Part shown: piece by piece, positions 20,886-31,945 of the stretch | How the letters are laid out: each line of letters begins with the position of its first letter | How positions within the stretch are numbered: position 1 is the stretch's first letter | NCBI GenBank assembly: GCA_012932295.1 | Contig: JAAONU010000001.1 | Span: 58,997,693 to 59,061,692 of the forward strand | DNA from: Cyclina sinensis | Taxonomy: Eukaryota; Mollusca; Bivalvia; Venerida; Veneridae | Length of the DNA stretch: 64,000 nucleotides | Direction of reading: 5' to 3' | Notes under the pieces: model-generated | Databases searched by the model: none | What the model saw: only the letters and a program-made list of their open reading frames with translations | What the model was told of the DNA's origin: nothing | Program-made: the position numbers and the translations under genes

Positions 20886-21641
20886 GTTAGAAGTAAATCA
20901 CATTTGAACCAAAATACAAAGAAAGTGGTTTAATGATGACTGAAAATATCTGTGTAAGATCTACAACAGATAGAGACAATGCATGTCAGCAATACAACAG
21001 AAAAAAAAATTAGATAAATTATTTCAGTTTATTTATGATCAATATAAATATTAGGAACATGGCATTAAAAATTTCATCATTACTTTTGATTCTAATTTGA
21101 TACCCTGTGCAATTCATCCATATTTTTTGGGGTAGTAAAGTATAGAAATAGTAAAATACCCTTCCAGAATTTCTTCTTTGTAAATACACATATACAGTTA
21201 GCTTTAAATAAAGTCAAAACTGAACATTATTCATTTCACTAACTTATGCAGAGTCAATGTAAAACTGATAATCAATTAACATCAGCATTCAAAGTTTTAC
21301 ACGTTTACTCGCGAGGATAAATGAATCCTTATCAGAATTCAAATTTGCTTTGCAATGACTAATAATTTGGAACTGAGTAGCTCCTCGGTTAAAATTACTG
21401 CAATAATCAGCATTTGACAGCAACCGCATTTAAACAACACAATCTTCCTTAGAGTATTATTAAATGACCTTTTTGCAGGAAATGATGTGATAATTTTGAC
21501 CCAATTACAAAGCTGCTGTCATTAGTTCATTTCAGATTCATTCCACAGTTACTGGGTAGATAAAAGGGTTCCAATACATGCAACAGAAAAACAAAATACA
21601 ACATCCAACTGATTGTCATACCTTAACAAACTTGTATCACT

Positions 21642-21773
21642 TGTCTGGAAATAAGACCTTTAATTTTCTGTTGATTTATCAGTCCTGTCTGGAAATAAGA
21701 CCTTTAATTTTCTGTTGATTTATCAGTCCTGTCTGGAAATAAGACCTTTAATTTTCTGTTGATTTATCAGTCC
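21642..21773 (+). repeat. Three perfect 44-bp tandem copies
   Basis: The unit beginning TGTCTGGAAATAAGACCTTT and ending TTTATCAGTCC occurs three times head to tail without visible differences. Confidence 0.85.
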
Positions 21774-23161
21774 ACTTAACTAACTGATATATAATTGATC
21801 AGTTCTGGTTTCTACAGCATGAAAAAGCATACATACACAAGAACTTGTGTTTTATATATTGTGTATGGATATAAATTGCAGTCAGATTTTTATGTGAACT
21901 GTATATAATTATGTTTCGAAGAGGAAAATTCTAAAACACACCAAGAACAGTGACACTAACTATCTAAAACCAAGCTGACATTACCAGTATTATAAATGTA
22001 TTAAAATTGCTTTACTGTTCTATAATTCATGTCAATACATGGGTTGGAAGGCCCTCCTTTTTCTTCAAAGTTTTTTACTCGCTATCAAAAAAAATTTAAA
22101 AGAATATATCTATGAAAACACATGTAAAATATATAGATATATTGAAAAAAACATATTGTATAAGAAACATAATTACTTTTTAATCACAGATACTAATTTT
22201 TCTGACACAAGCATTTGTGTGTGTGTATATATATATACATACACACAAATAATTAAGCCAAGATTAACAACCTTTCACAACTTAAGGCCCCTTATACATA
22301 CATGACTTTTTGGAACAGATTTCATATAATTAGAGAAAAAGCCATTGTTTGATACCATTGACTGAGTCAGAGAAATTAATTATGAGTTATCTCCCTTCAG
22401 TGAATCAGAAGACATGTAATCATGATACTCAAATATAATATTGAAAAAAGGAATGTCATATCTGTCTTCAGTAAACAAAATAATGTGAAAGCACTTCATT
22501 CATATATTTTTTTCTTGATTTAGTAGTGTTCAATCTTTTTGACGTGTTACATCCATTCATAAATCATGAATATTACCAAGTTACATCAATTAAAATAATC
22601 TCAAGTACTGACTGTAAAACAATACTGCAAAAAACCAATGGGTAACTGTATTAGAAACATTCGTTAACAAATCAAAAACTGAATATAAGATAAAATATGA
22701 CAGTTTCTTCCCTTTATCCACACAGTACACAACACACACATATAAAGCCCTCAATTTTTGTTTAGATTTAACAAAGTTTTGTAACAAAATGTTTTCAAAA
22801 CTTAAGTTCTGGTATACACTGTATATCAAAACCTTAATGATATGATTCAAAACATTTTACATACTAGTATAACATGTTTTTCTATGTTACACATCCTCAG
22901 GATATTCTTGTTATCATGTACACATGTATTTGCAATTATGTTAAGGTTCTAAATCCCACACTTGACAGAACTGTTCACACCAAAAAAACAAAAATGTATA
23001 AAAGCAACTATGTGGTTAATCTACTTATAAGCCAAGTTAATACACTAAAAAAGCAATTAATTACAACTAGTATATTCATGTACTAGTCAAAATATTGAAA
23101 TTAACAATTACAAAACTATGAAAATACAGGGCAAAATATTGTGACTGTTTCCAAAAGATTG

Positions 23162-23167
23162 TTTATT
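23162..23167 (-). terminator. Candidate poly(A) signal of the Shisa/WBP1-like gene
   Basis: TTTATT on the plus strand reads AATAAA on the minus strand. It is the first canonical signal after the stop codon at 23528, giving a 3' UTR of about 360-390 nt. Confidence 0.4.
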
Positions 23168-23297
23168 TGTGAATATTTCTAAATTTCTGGCAACATCTGT
23201 TAAAAATATATATCATGCATATTCTAACACAAGCTTTCTATCATGACAACTTTTGTTTCATTTGCACTTCCTACTTCTGTTTAAGCTTCTTTTTCAT

Positions 23298-23383
23298 ACA
23301 CAAGCCAATGTAATATATAACTGCAAACACAAATCTACATACACAAGCCAATGTAATATATAACTGCAAACACAAATCTACAT
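23298..23383 (+). repeat. Two 43-bp direct copies in the adaptor gene 3' UTR region
   Basis: ACACAAGCCAATGTAATATA is repeated 43 bp apart with identical continuation. It lies within the presumed 3' UTR of the minus-strand gene. Confidence 0.8.
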
Positions 23384-23527
23384 TTATATTAAATTGCCAG
23401 ACTTGGCAAATAAGAGCTTATACAAAATATTTAATAGAGAAAGACTCTAAATATCTAGTTAAAATTAATCTTTTCTCTGGTGAACAATATCCACATGAAC
23501 TTTATCAAGACGTTCTTCTTTCTCTGT

Positions 23528-23566
23528 TTAGTTTGCAATAGCAGTGTTATAATCCGGAGGCTTCTC
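23528..23566 (-). CDS. Shisa/WBP1-like exon 5 (PPDY tail)
   Basis: Acceptor TTTTTCAG|GAGAAG. Encodes EKPPDYNTAIAN and stop TAA; PPDY is a class I WW-domain ligand. Confidence 0.8.
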   Translation of the reverse strand, partial: EKPPDYNTAIAN

Positions 23567-26500
23567 CTGAAAAATATACAATAAAGAAAGACTAATCAGC
23601 TTCTTTCATTTCAAATGGAATGTCAGAAGATGCTCACATGAACATGTCATAAAACTAATACATGCTTCTTCAATATTATATGTAATACTTGAGAAACTAG
23701 GGGCTTAAAGTTCACAGTTTGTCATAAAACAGGTGCCTCAAATATAACATTACATATGTAACTGGTGGTGAAAAATCCTAGCTTAGCTGGTACTTGAACC
23801 CAGGGCCTTCCACTTCTAAGCTACATATATGCCCTCCAAATTTAGAATCTGTCCCAAATTCTTGGAGTCACAAAGAATATTGAGATTACATTATCAAAAT
23901 ACCAAAGCAGTAGCTATATTAAAACAGTAGCTTATTACACATTTGGTGTCAAATGTAACAGGTGGTGAAAAATATTGCCAAACCTGGACTAGAACCCTGT
24001 TCTGGTTACTGGGTGGACATTCTACAAACTTAGCTATCACGCCACACAATGATACTTATTGATTATCAATACACCCATACCCTGTTAAACATATATTCTT
24101 AACCAACAGGTGTTATTGCAGATAGGATTGCACTGTAGCCTATAGATAAAATTCGGTAAAGCATCGTTATTAAATTGACAGGTAAATGAAATATTCAATT
24201 TTGATGACTGTGGAAAAAAATAAAGTATTATAATTTTTACCTGGTATGCTGGTGCTGTTGCAGGCATTGTTGGTACTGATGTGTACTGGTACCCTGCACT
24301 GTTTGGAGGATATCTGTAACCCTGTGGCATGGTTCCATATGTAGCCTGATTTCCGTCAACAATAACATACCTTGGCTGGGCAGCATAGCGACTGCTGACG
24401 GCGCACACAAATACAGATTGAACAGGAAATGATGAACACCACTACCATGAACCAGATGAACCAAAACCCTAAAAATTCAGTAAACCTAAATCAAGCAGCT
24501 GGAGGAAAAAGTAATATCGAAACACAGTTACAAAACTCATCTTAAGCACCTTGTGCTAAGTCGGCTTTAAAAATGTACAAGGATGACATAACTTTACAGT
24601 TAAAGATTTTTTCAGATAAAATTTTATTTTTTAATGCACAGTGATATAGATATACTGTCTTAATCTTCACTTCATCACAACTGTACACTACACTTATTAT
24701 CAAGAAAAGAGAATGTAATTTCAGTTACGAGTTTGCAAAAAAAACATTTTGATATGCCATTTGAAAAACATATTGTGAAAAGGGTGCTAACACTTTTTGT
24801 CATCTCCATCTATATATTTGTTTTCTTTGTAAACTTACCATCATTTGTAATATTTATATGGAGAAACATTAGCTATAAAAGAAGAACAAAATGCACTTAC
24901 ACCAAAATGTAGTATACACTATCCCAACAACACTCATCATTAAACATTCCACAACAGTATGCTCCAGAGCCTAAAAAAATTAATATTGCAAGTTGAATTG
25001 GAGATGTCAAACTATTTTGTCTTTAGCCTTCATATGTTGTTTTCATTTCATTAAAACTAGAATTTTTGCTTAAATCTTAAGTACAACTGTATCTTGAAAA
25101 GACAACAAAAACAAGATATGCCCACGGGCAGAATGTCGAGCCCGCTTGTCTTAATTCAAACCTGAACCTATAAGCTTCAGATCAAGGAGAAAGATGTATA
25201 CATAGGTGAGATGTGCGCATCCTCTTTATACCCAAGGCAAAATCTTGACATTGCATCATCTTAGGTGAACTTGACCTATGACCCGGTGATCTGGTTCATG
25301 TGCATGACATGAAGTCTCATGATGAACATTTGTGCCTTAAAAAACTCAATTCATGTTATTTGAAAATTCCTCCATGCACGAAGAAGTTATGGCATGGACA
25401 AGTTTGGATGCACACACGCACACACAAACAAACACTGAACAGCCATTTTGACAACTATGTGGAGCTCAGTGCAAGCAGGCTCAACAAAAATCCTCTGACC
25501 ATTAAGCAAGATACAGCGGGGACAAGCAATTTTGATATTTTTATTTGACCTTTGACCTCTTGTGACTTTGACCTTCATTTTGCGCAAGACAACTCAACTC
25601 ACCATAGAGAACATTTGTGCTAAGTTATTTTAAAATCCATCCATGTATATAGAACTTATACTTGCAAATGAATGTTTTATTTTGTTATTTGACCTTTGAC
25701 CCCTAAATGTGACCTTGACCTTTGCCACAGACACCTGAATTTTACAAATCTATTTTGTAGTCCTTCAAAGAATGAGCAAGATATAGACTGGACAAATCTA
25801 GACGGATGCACGAATGGACGCACATACACCAAACTATACGCCAAAAGTGGTGACTAAGTCGAGCTCATCGCAAGCGGGCTTGACAAAAATCAGGATAACT
25901 TTAAATTTCAAGCACTGGTCTAAAATTAATGAGAAAGATTATTTTAATATTTTCATATGGTGTGGATTTTCCTCAACATTCTGTCTTAGCCTTCAAGTGG
26001 TTATTATATATATGAGGATGATTAACATACATATATACATGTAGCAGCTCCTTCAAGTGGTTATTATATATATGAGGATGATTAACATACATATATACAT
26101 GTAGCAGCTCCTTCAAGTGGTTATTATATATATGAGGATGATTAACATACGAATATACATGTAGCAGCTCTTACAGATACTATTTTCAACAAACTGGTTC
26201 ATTATAAATCCTCATTTACAGTATAATTTTAACATGCTGCTTCAGTGTGCATTCACATTTGAAACCATCCATAAACTAATGTAAAAAACATTGTTTGACA
26301 TAACAAATTACTGTAGGGTGCAAGTTATTCATACTTATGTAACAGGTTGTGAAAAATCGTGGCTCGACTTGGACTGGAACCCAGGGCCTTCCGCTTACTG
26401 GGCGGAGACTCTTCCAACTGAGCTACCAAGCCACACAGTTCTGCCATATCGATTTATCACCATATACCTGTACCCGGCTTCACTTACCATAACACTGAGT

Positions 26501-29422
26501 TGTCCCTGTTGAGGTGCTAGAACCACATGTGATATAGCCCTGAAAAACATCCAATAAACATTAAAAGCAACTGACTCACAGAATTTAGCCGAAATTTTTT
26601 TCTTTAAAATTTAAGAGAAGTTAATATACTGTGGAAAAAACATAAAATTATGCTTCTATACACCATGAAAACTGAAAAAAATAGTTTTGACCTAACCAAG
26701 ATTCGAACCCATGACCTTTCGGTCAGTAAAATATAGAGCAACAATCTACACCACTGAGCCACAGAGACTAGATAAGAATATTTGTCAAATTAACATTAGA
26801 TCTATAAATAAAGTATCTACCCCAGTGACCAATGGGGTCAATTTTTTACTGATAAAAGTGTGTAAAACTTTATATTTTGATGTTTTTCTGTAACAAAAAA
26901 TGAGTCAGTAACTTAGTTTAGGCATGTTCTTCACAATTACGGCAAGAATTTCAAGATGTATAAATATTTTCTTTTTTTTTTCATCATCAGCCCATCTGTG
27001 TGTCAGTCGCTTTAATACTTCATAAAATTCGTATGCATCAATTGTTAACATACCTTTTCGTAATAGCCAACTTGTCTATTACAGTATGATATAACAATGT
27101 TAACTGTGCCAAAAAATTTTAATAAGAGATTAAAAGATACTTGGACTTGGATAAGTGGCGGCGTGGCCGGAGTGGTTAACGCGTCGGACTAGAAGTCGAA
27201 GGATTGCTAGCCGCACGGGTTCAAACCCAGTCAGGGGCAAGCTGTTGTTTCCTTGAGCAAGAAACTTTACACTCATTGCTTTGTACTGGTTAGTTCCAGG
27301 AACGGATTCGAGAGTGTGTTTATAAGCTAAAAGCTTCCTACACAATCGAACTAAAATAAATTTGGTATAAACTAAAACTAAAAAAAAACATTTTCCTTGA
27401 AATTTTGCATGTTTGATTTCTCAATTTACAGACAATCAGTTTGCTGAATATTTGTTCTAACTACTGGATGTCTGTTCAACACAGCATAGGAAGAGAAAGA
27501 AATGTTTATCAGTCAATACATTATGCATCATTGTTTGTTACTAGCTGTCACGTTGTATGTGGGCCTTTATATAACGGGGGGCAACAAGAAACACTAATTT
27601 TTACATTTACATTCTAAAAGAACCAGCTAAAATGACTATACAGGCACGGATTTACCGGGCTTAACCAAGCTGCCCGTTGTAAAAAATAACAAGCTCAATT
27701 TTTAACACCCTAAATATTTACATTACAGAACACAATAACCTTCAATTGAACTTCATCAATATAAATGATAACGTGTACATTATACAGCCGTGATATATAC
27801 CCTATTTCCAGTCCGAGAGTCAGATGATCTATGTATATTTCAGGCGTCTTTTAACTGACGTATTTAATAAAGTGTAGATCCCTGCTGACCATGTTGTGAT
27901 GAGGGCTTTCACTGTTTCCTGTATATTATTCCAAAAAATGGCATTTGAATTTTTATAATGATCATTGTTGAACAGTTTTGAGTTTTTGGCATTGATGACT
28001 CACTTTGATATTGATTTAAATTTGCCTATTTGTCAAAAAGTATGCGACGACTATCTGTTTTGTGGGCCATATCAAATCCTCACAACCATGGTGATGATAA
28101 AGATGATTGAATTTGTGATGGTTCTTTAATGATTTTAATGAATAAGTAAGAATAAATATGATTATGGTATGATTATGATGATATTGTGATGACATTTTTA
28201 TTTGTTATGCCAATTATATTATGGATAAATTATTCGTTTCAGAGGACTCTATAAATATAAAATGATTTACAGACGTTTCGGTAAATGACCAGTTCGGTAA
28301 ATTGGATTTATATAGTAAACCCTTTGGACGTTTCGGTAAAAAGGCAATTATATAGTAATTATATGGTAATTATATGGTAACAATGGGATATATCACATAT
28401 TTCACCGCTGCTCTCATTTTGCTGCTATTATCAGGTTCACGGTAAAATGGTTTTCTTTAATCTCTTAGTTGTACTCAACACATTAGCGGTCTTTAAAACC
28501 CGCTAATTGAGTAATAATAGACGCGTGCCCGAAAATATCAGAGCACTGACTGTGTTAAATAAATAAATAAATAAAAAAATAAATAAATAAAACGCACGTA
28601 TATATCTCTACCTGCATATCGGAGTGATGTCGTGAAACCAAAGTATAACTGATTAATCTGGGTCCAAACTGTAAATAATTTAGACACTATCCAACGGGAT
28701 GAGGAGTCAAAAAGAAAACTAACTAGGTAATTATTATGTGTTTTTCATATGTGTGACAAATGTCTCCATTATTTACCATATAATTACTATATAATTGCCT
28801 TTTTACCGAAACGTCCAAAGGGTTTACTATATAAATCCAATTTATCGAACTGGTCATTTACCGAAACGACCGGCACCCTATAAAATAAGTTAAAACTTGT
28901 CATACCGTATTTTGTTTTTTGCTTTAGCTGAACATTTCAAAGAATACCATTATATTTATTTATTAATCTTTACACAAATTTTATTTAATTTTGTATGCCT
29001 AAAAACGCACCAAATGAGGCCATTTACCACCACCCTTTTTAGAAAAATTTTTCTTGGGTGGCCCCCCAAACCCCCCCCACCCCTCCCTCATACGAAAGGG
29101 GACATCCCCCCTTCCGTTGACCTTACCCCAATCCCCCCCCCCCCCCCCCGTCACAAATTCTGGATCCGGCCCTGCTATAGGTAGTGAGCATATTTCCAGT
29201 CCAATTCAGTCTACTTAAAATATATCTAGTTGTAGTTATAACAATTTAGTATAAGATCATAAAATAGTTACGTGTGTACCAAAAAAGATTAAATTTTAAA
29301 AACTTAGAACTAAATAAACAGATAAAATAGAAAATATAAATGTGACCTATGGTTACAAGGAATACCTCAACTGCCGCTGAAGCTATAACCACCACGAACA
29401 AAATGAGAGTTTCGAACAACAT
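23528..29422 (-). CDS. Shisa/WBP1/VOPP1-like single-pass membrane adaptor
   Basis: Five minus-strand exons: 29366-29422, 26488-26539, 24903-24970, 24241-24468 and 23528-23566, all with GT-AG introns. Lengths sum to 444 nt (148 codons with stop). Order of parts: signal peptide (MLFETLILFVVVIASAAVE), a short Cys-rich ectodomain with the YCCG...ECC signature, a transmembrane helix followed by RR, a Tyr/Pro/Gln-rich tail, and the C-terminal PPDY, a PPxY motif that binds WW domains. This is the Shisa-like (STMC6) layout and is closest by eye to WBP1 and VOPP1, which act as adaptors for WW-domain ubiquitin ligases. The transmembrane segment (24392-24466) is one frame away from both flanks, and the flank frame has a TAG at 24442-24444. 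Two compensating single-base errors or mutations in exon 4 would explain this. Family placement is fairly firm; the exact member is not. Confidence 0.75.
23758..23836 (-). repeat. tRNA-derived SINE remnant
   Basis: Minus-strand relative of the copy at 26340-26440, sharing GGTGGTGAAAAAT and GAACCCAGGGCCTTCC. The tRNA head is degraded. Confidence 0.5.
23957..24050 (-). repeat. tRNA-derived SINE remnant
   Basis: Same family: ACAGGTGGTGAAAAAT, then a tRNA-like head ending in GCCACACA (minus-strand TGTGTGGC). Confidence 0.55.
24241..24468 (-). CDS. Shisa/WBP1-like exon 4 (TM and cytoplasmic tail, frame-disrupted)
   Basis: Acceptor ATTTTTAG|GGTT, donor CCAG|GTAAAA. 228 nt is 76 codons, in phase with both neighbours. 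In that phase the first 75 nt are nonsense with a TAG at 24442-24444, while another frame over the same bases gives FWFIWFMVVVFIISCSICIC followed by VRRQQ. The expected frame resumes as RYAAQPRYVIVDGNQ and continues to TMPATAPAYQ. Confidence 0.7.
24903..24970 (-). CDS. Shisa/WBP1-like exon 3 (CCG...CC signature)
   Basis: Acceptor TTTTTTTAG|GCTC, donor TTTTG|GTGTAAGT, with an alternative GTAAGT two bases on. Encodes SGAYCCGMFNDECCWDSVYY, the paired-cysteine motif that defines the family. Confidence 0.78.
25105..25881. mobile_element. Element with GTCGAGCCCGCTTG inverted ends
   Basis: GTCGAGCCCGCTTG at 25135-25148 is mirrored by CAAGCGGGCTTGAC at 25871-25884. An internal, weaker right-end copy (GCAAGCAGGCTCAAC) lies near 25471-25485. 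Between are units rich in TGACCTTTGACC. The internal end suggests a chimera or a nested insertion. Confidence 0.5.
25991..26170 (+). repeat. Three 60-bp tandem copies
   Basis: The unit containing CTTCAAGTGGTTATTATATA and ending CATGTAGCAGCTC repeats every 60 bp. The third copy differs by CATACGAATATAC. It lies in an intron of the minus-strand gene. Confidence 0.85.
26340..26440 (-). repeat. tRNA-derived SINE (best-preserved copy)
   Basis: The minus strand reads GTGTGGCTTGGTAGCTCAGT (A-box region) and GGGTTCCAGTCC (B-box) before CGATTTTTCACAACCTGTTA. It lies 48 bp from exon 2 of the Shisa/WBP1-like gene. Confidence 0.6.
26488..26539 (-). CDS. Shisa/WBP1-like exon 2
   Basis: Acceptor TTTTTCAG|GGC, donor TATG|GTAAGT. 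Encodes GYITCGSSTSTGTTQCY, an ectodomain piece with two Cys. Confidence 0.72.
26689..26768 (-). repeat. tRNA-like SINE copy (pair of 82-160)
   Basis: The minus strand reads CTCTGTGGCTCAGTGGTGTA then GGTCATGGGTTCGAATC, closely matching 82-160 in inverse orientation. Confidence 0.6.
27157..27358 (+). repeat. tRNA-derived SINE with V-type core
   Basis: The tRNA Leu/Ser-like head GGCGTGGCCGGAGTGGTTAA and the B-box GGTTCAAACCC are followed by TTCCTTGAGCAAGAAACTTT and ATTGCTTTGTACTGG. That core resembles the V-domain shared by vertebrate and invertebrate SINEs. Confidence 0.65.
28274..28868. mobile_element. MITE with long terminal inverted repeats
   Basis: The left arm 28274-28366 (CGTTTCGGTAAATGACCAGT ... 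GTAATTATATGGTAA) is repeated in reverse complement at 28776-28868 (TTACCATATAATTACTATAT ... CATTTACCGAAACG). The arms are about 93 bp and nearly identical. The middle holds a (TAAA)n run at 28557-28591 and no coding frame. It lies in intron 1 of the Shisa/WBP1-like gene. Confidence 0.8.
29059..29150 (+). repeat. C-rich tract with poly-C run
   Basis: Pyrimidine-rich stretch culminating in an uninterrupted run of about 17 C (29133-29149). Confidence 0.8.
29366..29422 (-). CDS. Shisa/WBP1-like exon 1 (signal peptide)
   Basis: 19 codons from the first ATG (A at -3) to the donor GAG|GTATTC. The hydrophobic core LILFVVVIASAAV fits a cleavable signal peptide. Confidence 0.75.
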
Positions 29423-29504
29423 CCTAAGCTGATCGTCTGATGTCACTGTAAAACGATTTCTTTGTAGAGTCTGTTTACCTTGTGATAGCAATTATTTACT
29501 CGTG

Positions 29505-29513
29505 ACTTCCGGT
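29505..29513 (-). promoter_or_regulatory. ETS-type motif upstream of the Shisa/WBP1-like gene
   Basis: Plus-strand ACTTCCGGT is ACCGGAAGT on the minus strand, a full ETS consensus 83 bp upstream of the minus-strand start codon. Promoter function is inferred from position. Confidence 0.4.
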
Positions 29514-29581
29514 GTTCTTCTTTTTTTAAACAACCTTATATAAACTTTATAAATATAATTATTAGGCACATCACTGCATCT

Positions 29582-29587
29582 GTCTCT

Positions 29588-29638
<51 letters not shown>

Positions 29639-29655
29639 GAGCCCACCCAGGGACG
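29582..29655 (+). tRNA. tRNA-Asn (anticodon GTT)
   Basis: GTCTCTGTGGCGCAATCGGT continues through anticodon loop CTGTTAA (GTT at 29616-29618) and GGTTCGAGCCC to CAGGGACG. The acceptor stem GTCTCTG/CAGGGAC pairs fully with one G-U, and the anticodon and T stems also close. The sequence matches the highly conserved animal tRNA-Asn. Internal A and B boxes are intact, so it should be transcribed. Confidence 0.96.
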
Positions 29656-29658
29656 AGA

Positions 29659-29667
29659 TTTTTTTTT
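29659..29667 (+). terminator. Pol III terminator of tRNA-Asn
   Basis: Nine consecutive T begin 4 nt after the tRNA 3' end. Confidence 0.85.
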
Positions 29668-31625
29668 GTATTGCAGTTGTTCACTGTTTCATAATTCTTA
29701 TTTTAAACGCTTTTTACTAATATTGTGAAGACTTTACATTGTGCACTACCACGAAACCGATTGCTAGTTTACCAAAGACCCGAAAGGTCTCTGCTGACCC
29801 CTTAAGTGCACGTGAGATGAAATGCAGCCAAAAGTCGCACATCTATGATAATCAGTTTCTAGTTTATTTAAATATTATATAAATGATTGTTCCAAGCAGA
29901 AATTTTTATTTACCAAGCATGCAAGGATCTTAGTTACTTTCTCAATACCCGGATGAGTACCCTTTAACCACTATAGTTATCAGTAGAAGTTGACTTATGG
30001 CAATGCTAGCTAAATGATTGTGTGCATATACTGTCTAGATATAGGGATGTTTCAAACCACATGTAGTTACATGCACAGCATTGACAGGTACATATTAAGT
30101 TGAAATGCCTTTTGGATAGTAATGAGTATCCACAAATTTGTCATTTTAATAGAAACAATAAGGATACACCAAAATCTTGCTTTTTGAGAATATATCCGGC
30201 GATTTTGATCCTGTGCTATTTTAGCAATGCAGTTCTACAATATCTTTCCTTTTTTAACATGGTTTCATTTACATCAGTTCAATGTGCGCGGAACTTTTAA
30301 AAGACAGTCTGTCTAAATACATGTAATGCTTCACAAGCACCAGTTTTAACCGACGGTGATCTGCCATTGTAACTGGCTTCTAGACGTTCTTACGTAATGG
30401 CTTTAGTTACTGTATCAGTTTCACTCAATTTTTTAAACAAGCAAGATTTATTTTGTACTGATTAACTTCCTGCTGAAAAAAAAGATGTTAGCATAGAGCT
30501 AAAGGTGGAAATCGTCAGCATCCGTCAACAGAAAAACGTAGTTTATATCTTTTTTCAGAGGTTGTACGTATCACTTGTTCAATTTTGTTAATTTTGTCAA
30601 ATATCTGGACACCAAATTTTATAAAATATACTAGTTGTATCTTTTACGTTTTGCTACTTGTAGATTCTTACAACGACACTTTTCTCATATATTTCATTAT
30701 AATTCTATTTTCATGCTGTTTTAAACAGCCAGGTTAGTTGACCTTTACGTTTGTTGGCATAAAAGATTGCTCTTTTTGTCTGTTTGTGTGTTTAAGTGTT
30801 TATCTATCATTGATTTAAGGGTTGTGAACTAGTGCAGCTAGTATCAGGTACAGGCTGTGTATTCCAAAAAGATTTTACTGTTCGTCATTGTATACTATAA
30901 TATACCTGTATGAGTTTTCCTCGTGGAATTATTATCCTAATGGACTTCTATGAAATAAACTTGTCAAACTTATTTCATATTTATTCACAATAGTTTTGCT
31001 GCTCTATATATTTATATACACATTTGCATGTATTTGGGTTTATTCGTTAATATCCAAACTAATAACAATTATTTTTTACAAGAGTCTCTTCTTTGAAAGA
31101 ATAAACACCACATGCATATATACACTATCAAATATTGTTTACAATAATTGTATATTGTTTTCATACGTTTGAATGGATTAACTGAGTGACTCATTTAAAT
31201 ACCGATACAATATCGTACGAAAATACCAAGTAGCAATACATAGTGAAGCGAAGGGATCCTTTAAGACCATATAGGATTTAACACAATCATCCCATATTGT
31301 GCTTACAGTACTTTGATTTTATCCGCCTTCTTTCACGTGTGATTGCGCCAAAGCTGATACCATACACATGCAGTGTAGATAACACTGCTTTGAAAACAGC
31401 TTGTTTTTATCTACGAAAGAATGTATATCTGAAACATATTCGTTCATAGCAGCACTTGTTAAAGTAAAACTACTATCTTCTATCGGACTTTACACATTTA
31501 AAAATAACCTCTCTATCGGGCTAGGCTATATTCAACTTTTATAATGTTTACGGCGACAATAATGATTATTAAAAACTTCCGGGATATACATTTCATAACT
31601 ATGTGAATAAAGTGAAGTTAAGTTG
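29668..31625. other. Intergenic, no gene seen
   Basis: Separates the tRNA from the UPF0489 gene. I see no coding frame with recognisable content and no obvious repeat; it should contain the UPF0489 promoter, but no TATA or other clear element stands out. Confidence 0.5.
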
Positions 31626-31712
31626 ATGTCCTGCTCATACAATGAGGATTATGTGGCGAAGGAACTGTGCAAAGTATTTGTTTACTTTATGTACACTGTG
31701 TATTTTAGTTAG
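31626..31712 (+). other. uORF overlapping the UPF0489 start
   Basis: ATG at 31626, 16 nt before the proposed start and in another frame, opens a 28-codon frame ending in TAG at 31710-31712. If the leader includes it, it would compete with the main start. The transcription start is not known. Confidence 0.4.
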
Positions 31713-31945
31713 TTTGTACATTGTAGCGCTAAAACACAATCAGAATGTACAAAACAGGTTTCATTTTAAACGTCTCAAAGTGAAACGAGATGTACATTCA
31801 CACATTCACGAAAAGCACAGGGTGGCCAACCTGACTCCTGTCAAAGAACCGCCGCATGCAGATTTCAACCACATGACCAAGAATCTTCAGGTAGACGCCA
31901 GAAAAGAACGTCTGTATGTGTATATTGTGGATGAGCATCACGAAG
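31642..31945 (+). CDS. UPF0489 exon 1 (anchor and stem)
   Basis: Residues 1-101 plus one base; donor GAAG|GTATGT. Contains the anchor and a basic, His-rich stem, and ends with RLYVYIVDEHHE. Confidence 0.82.
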
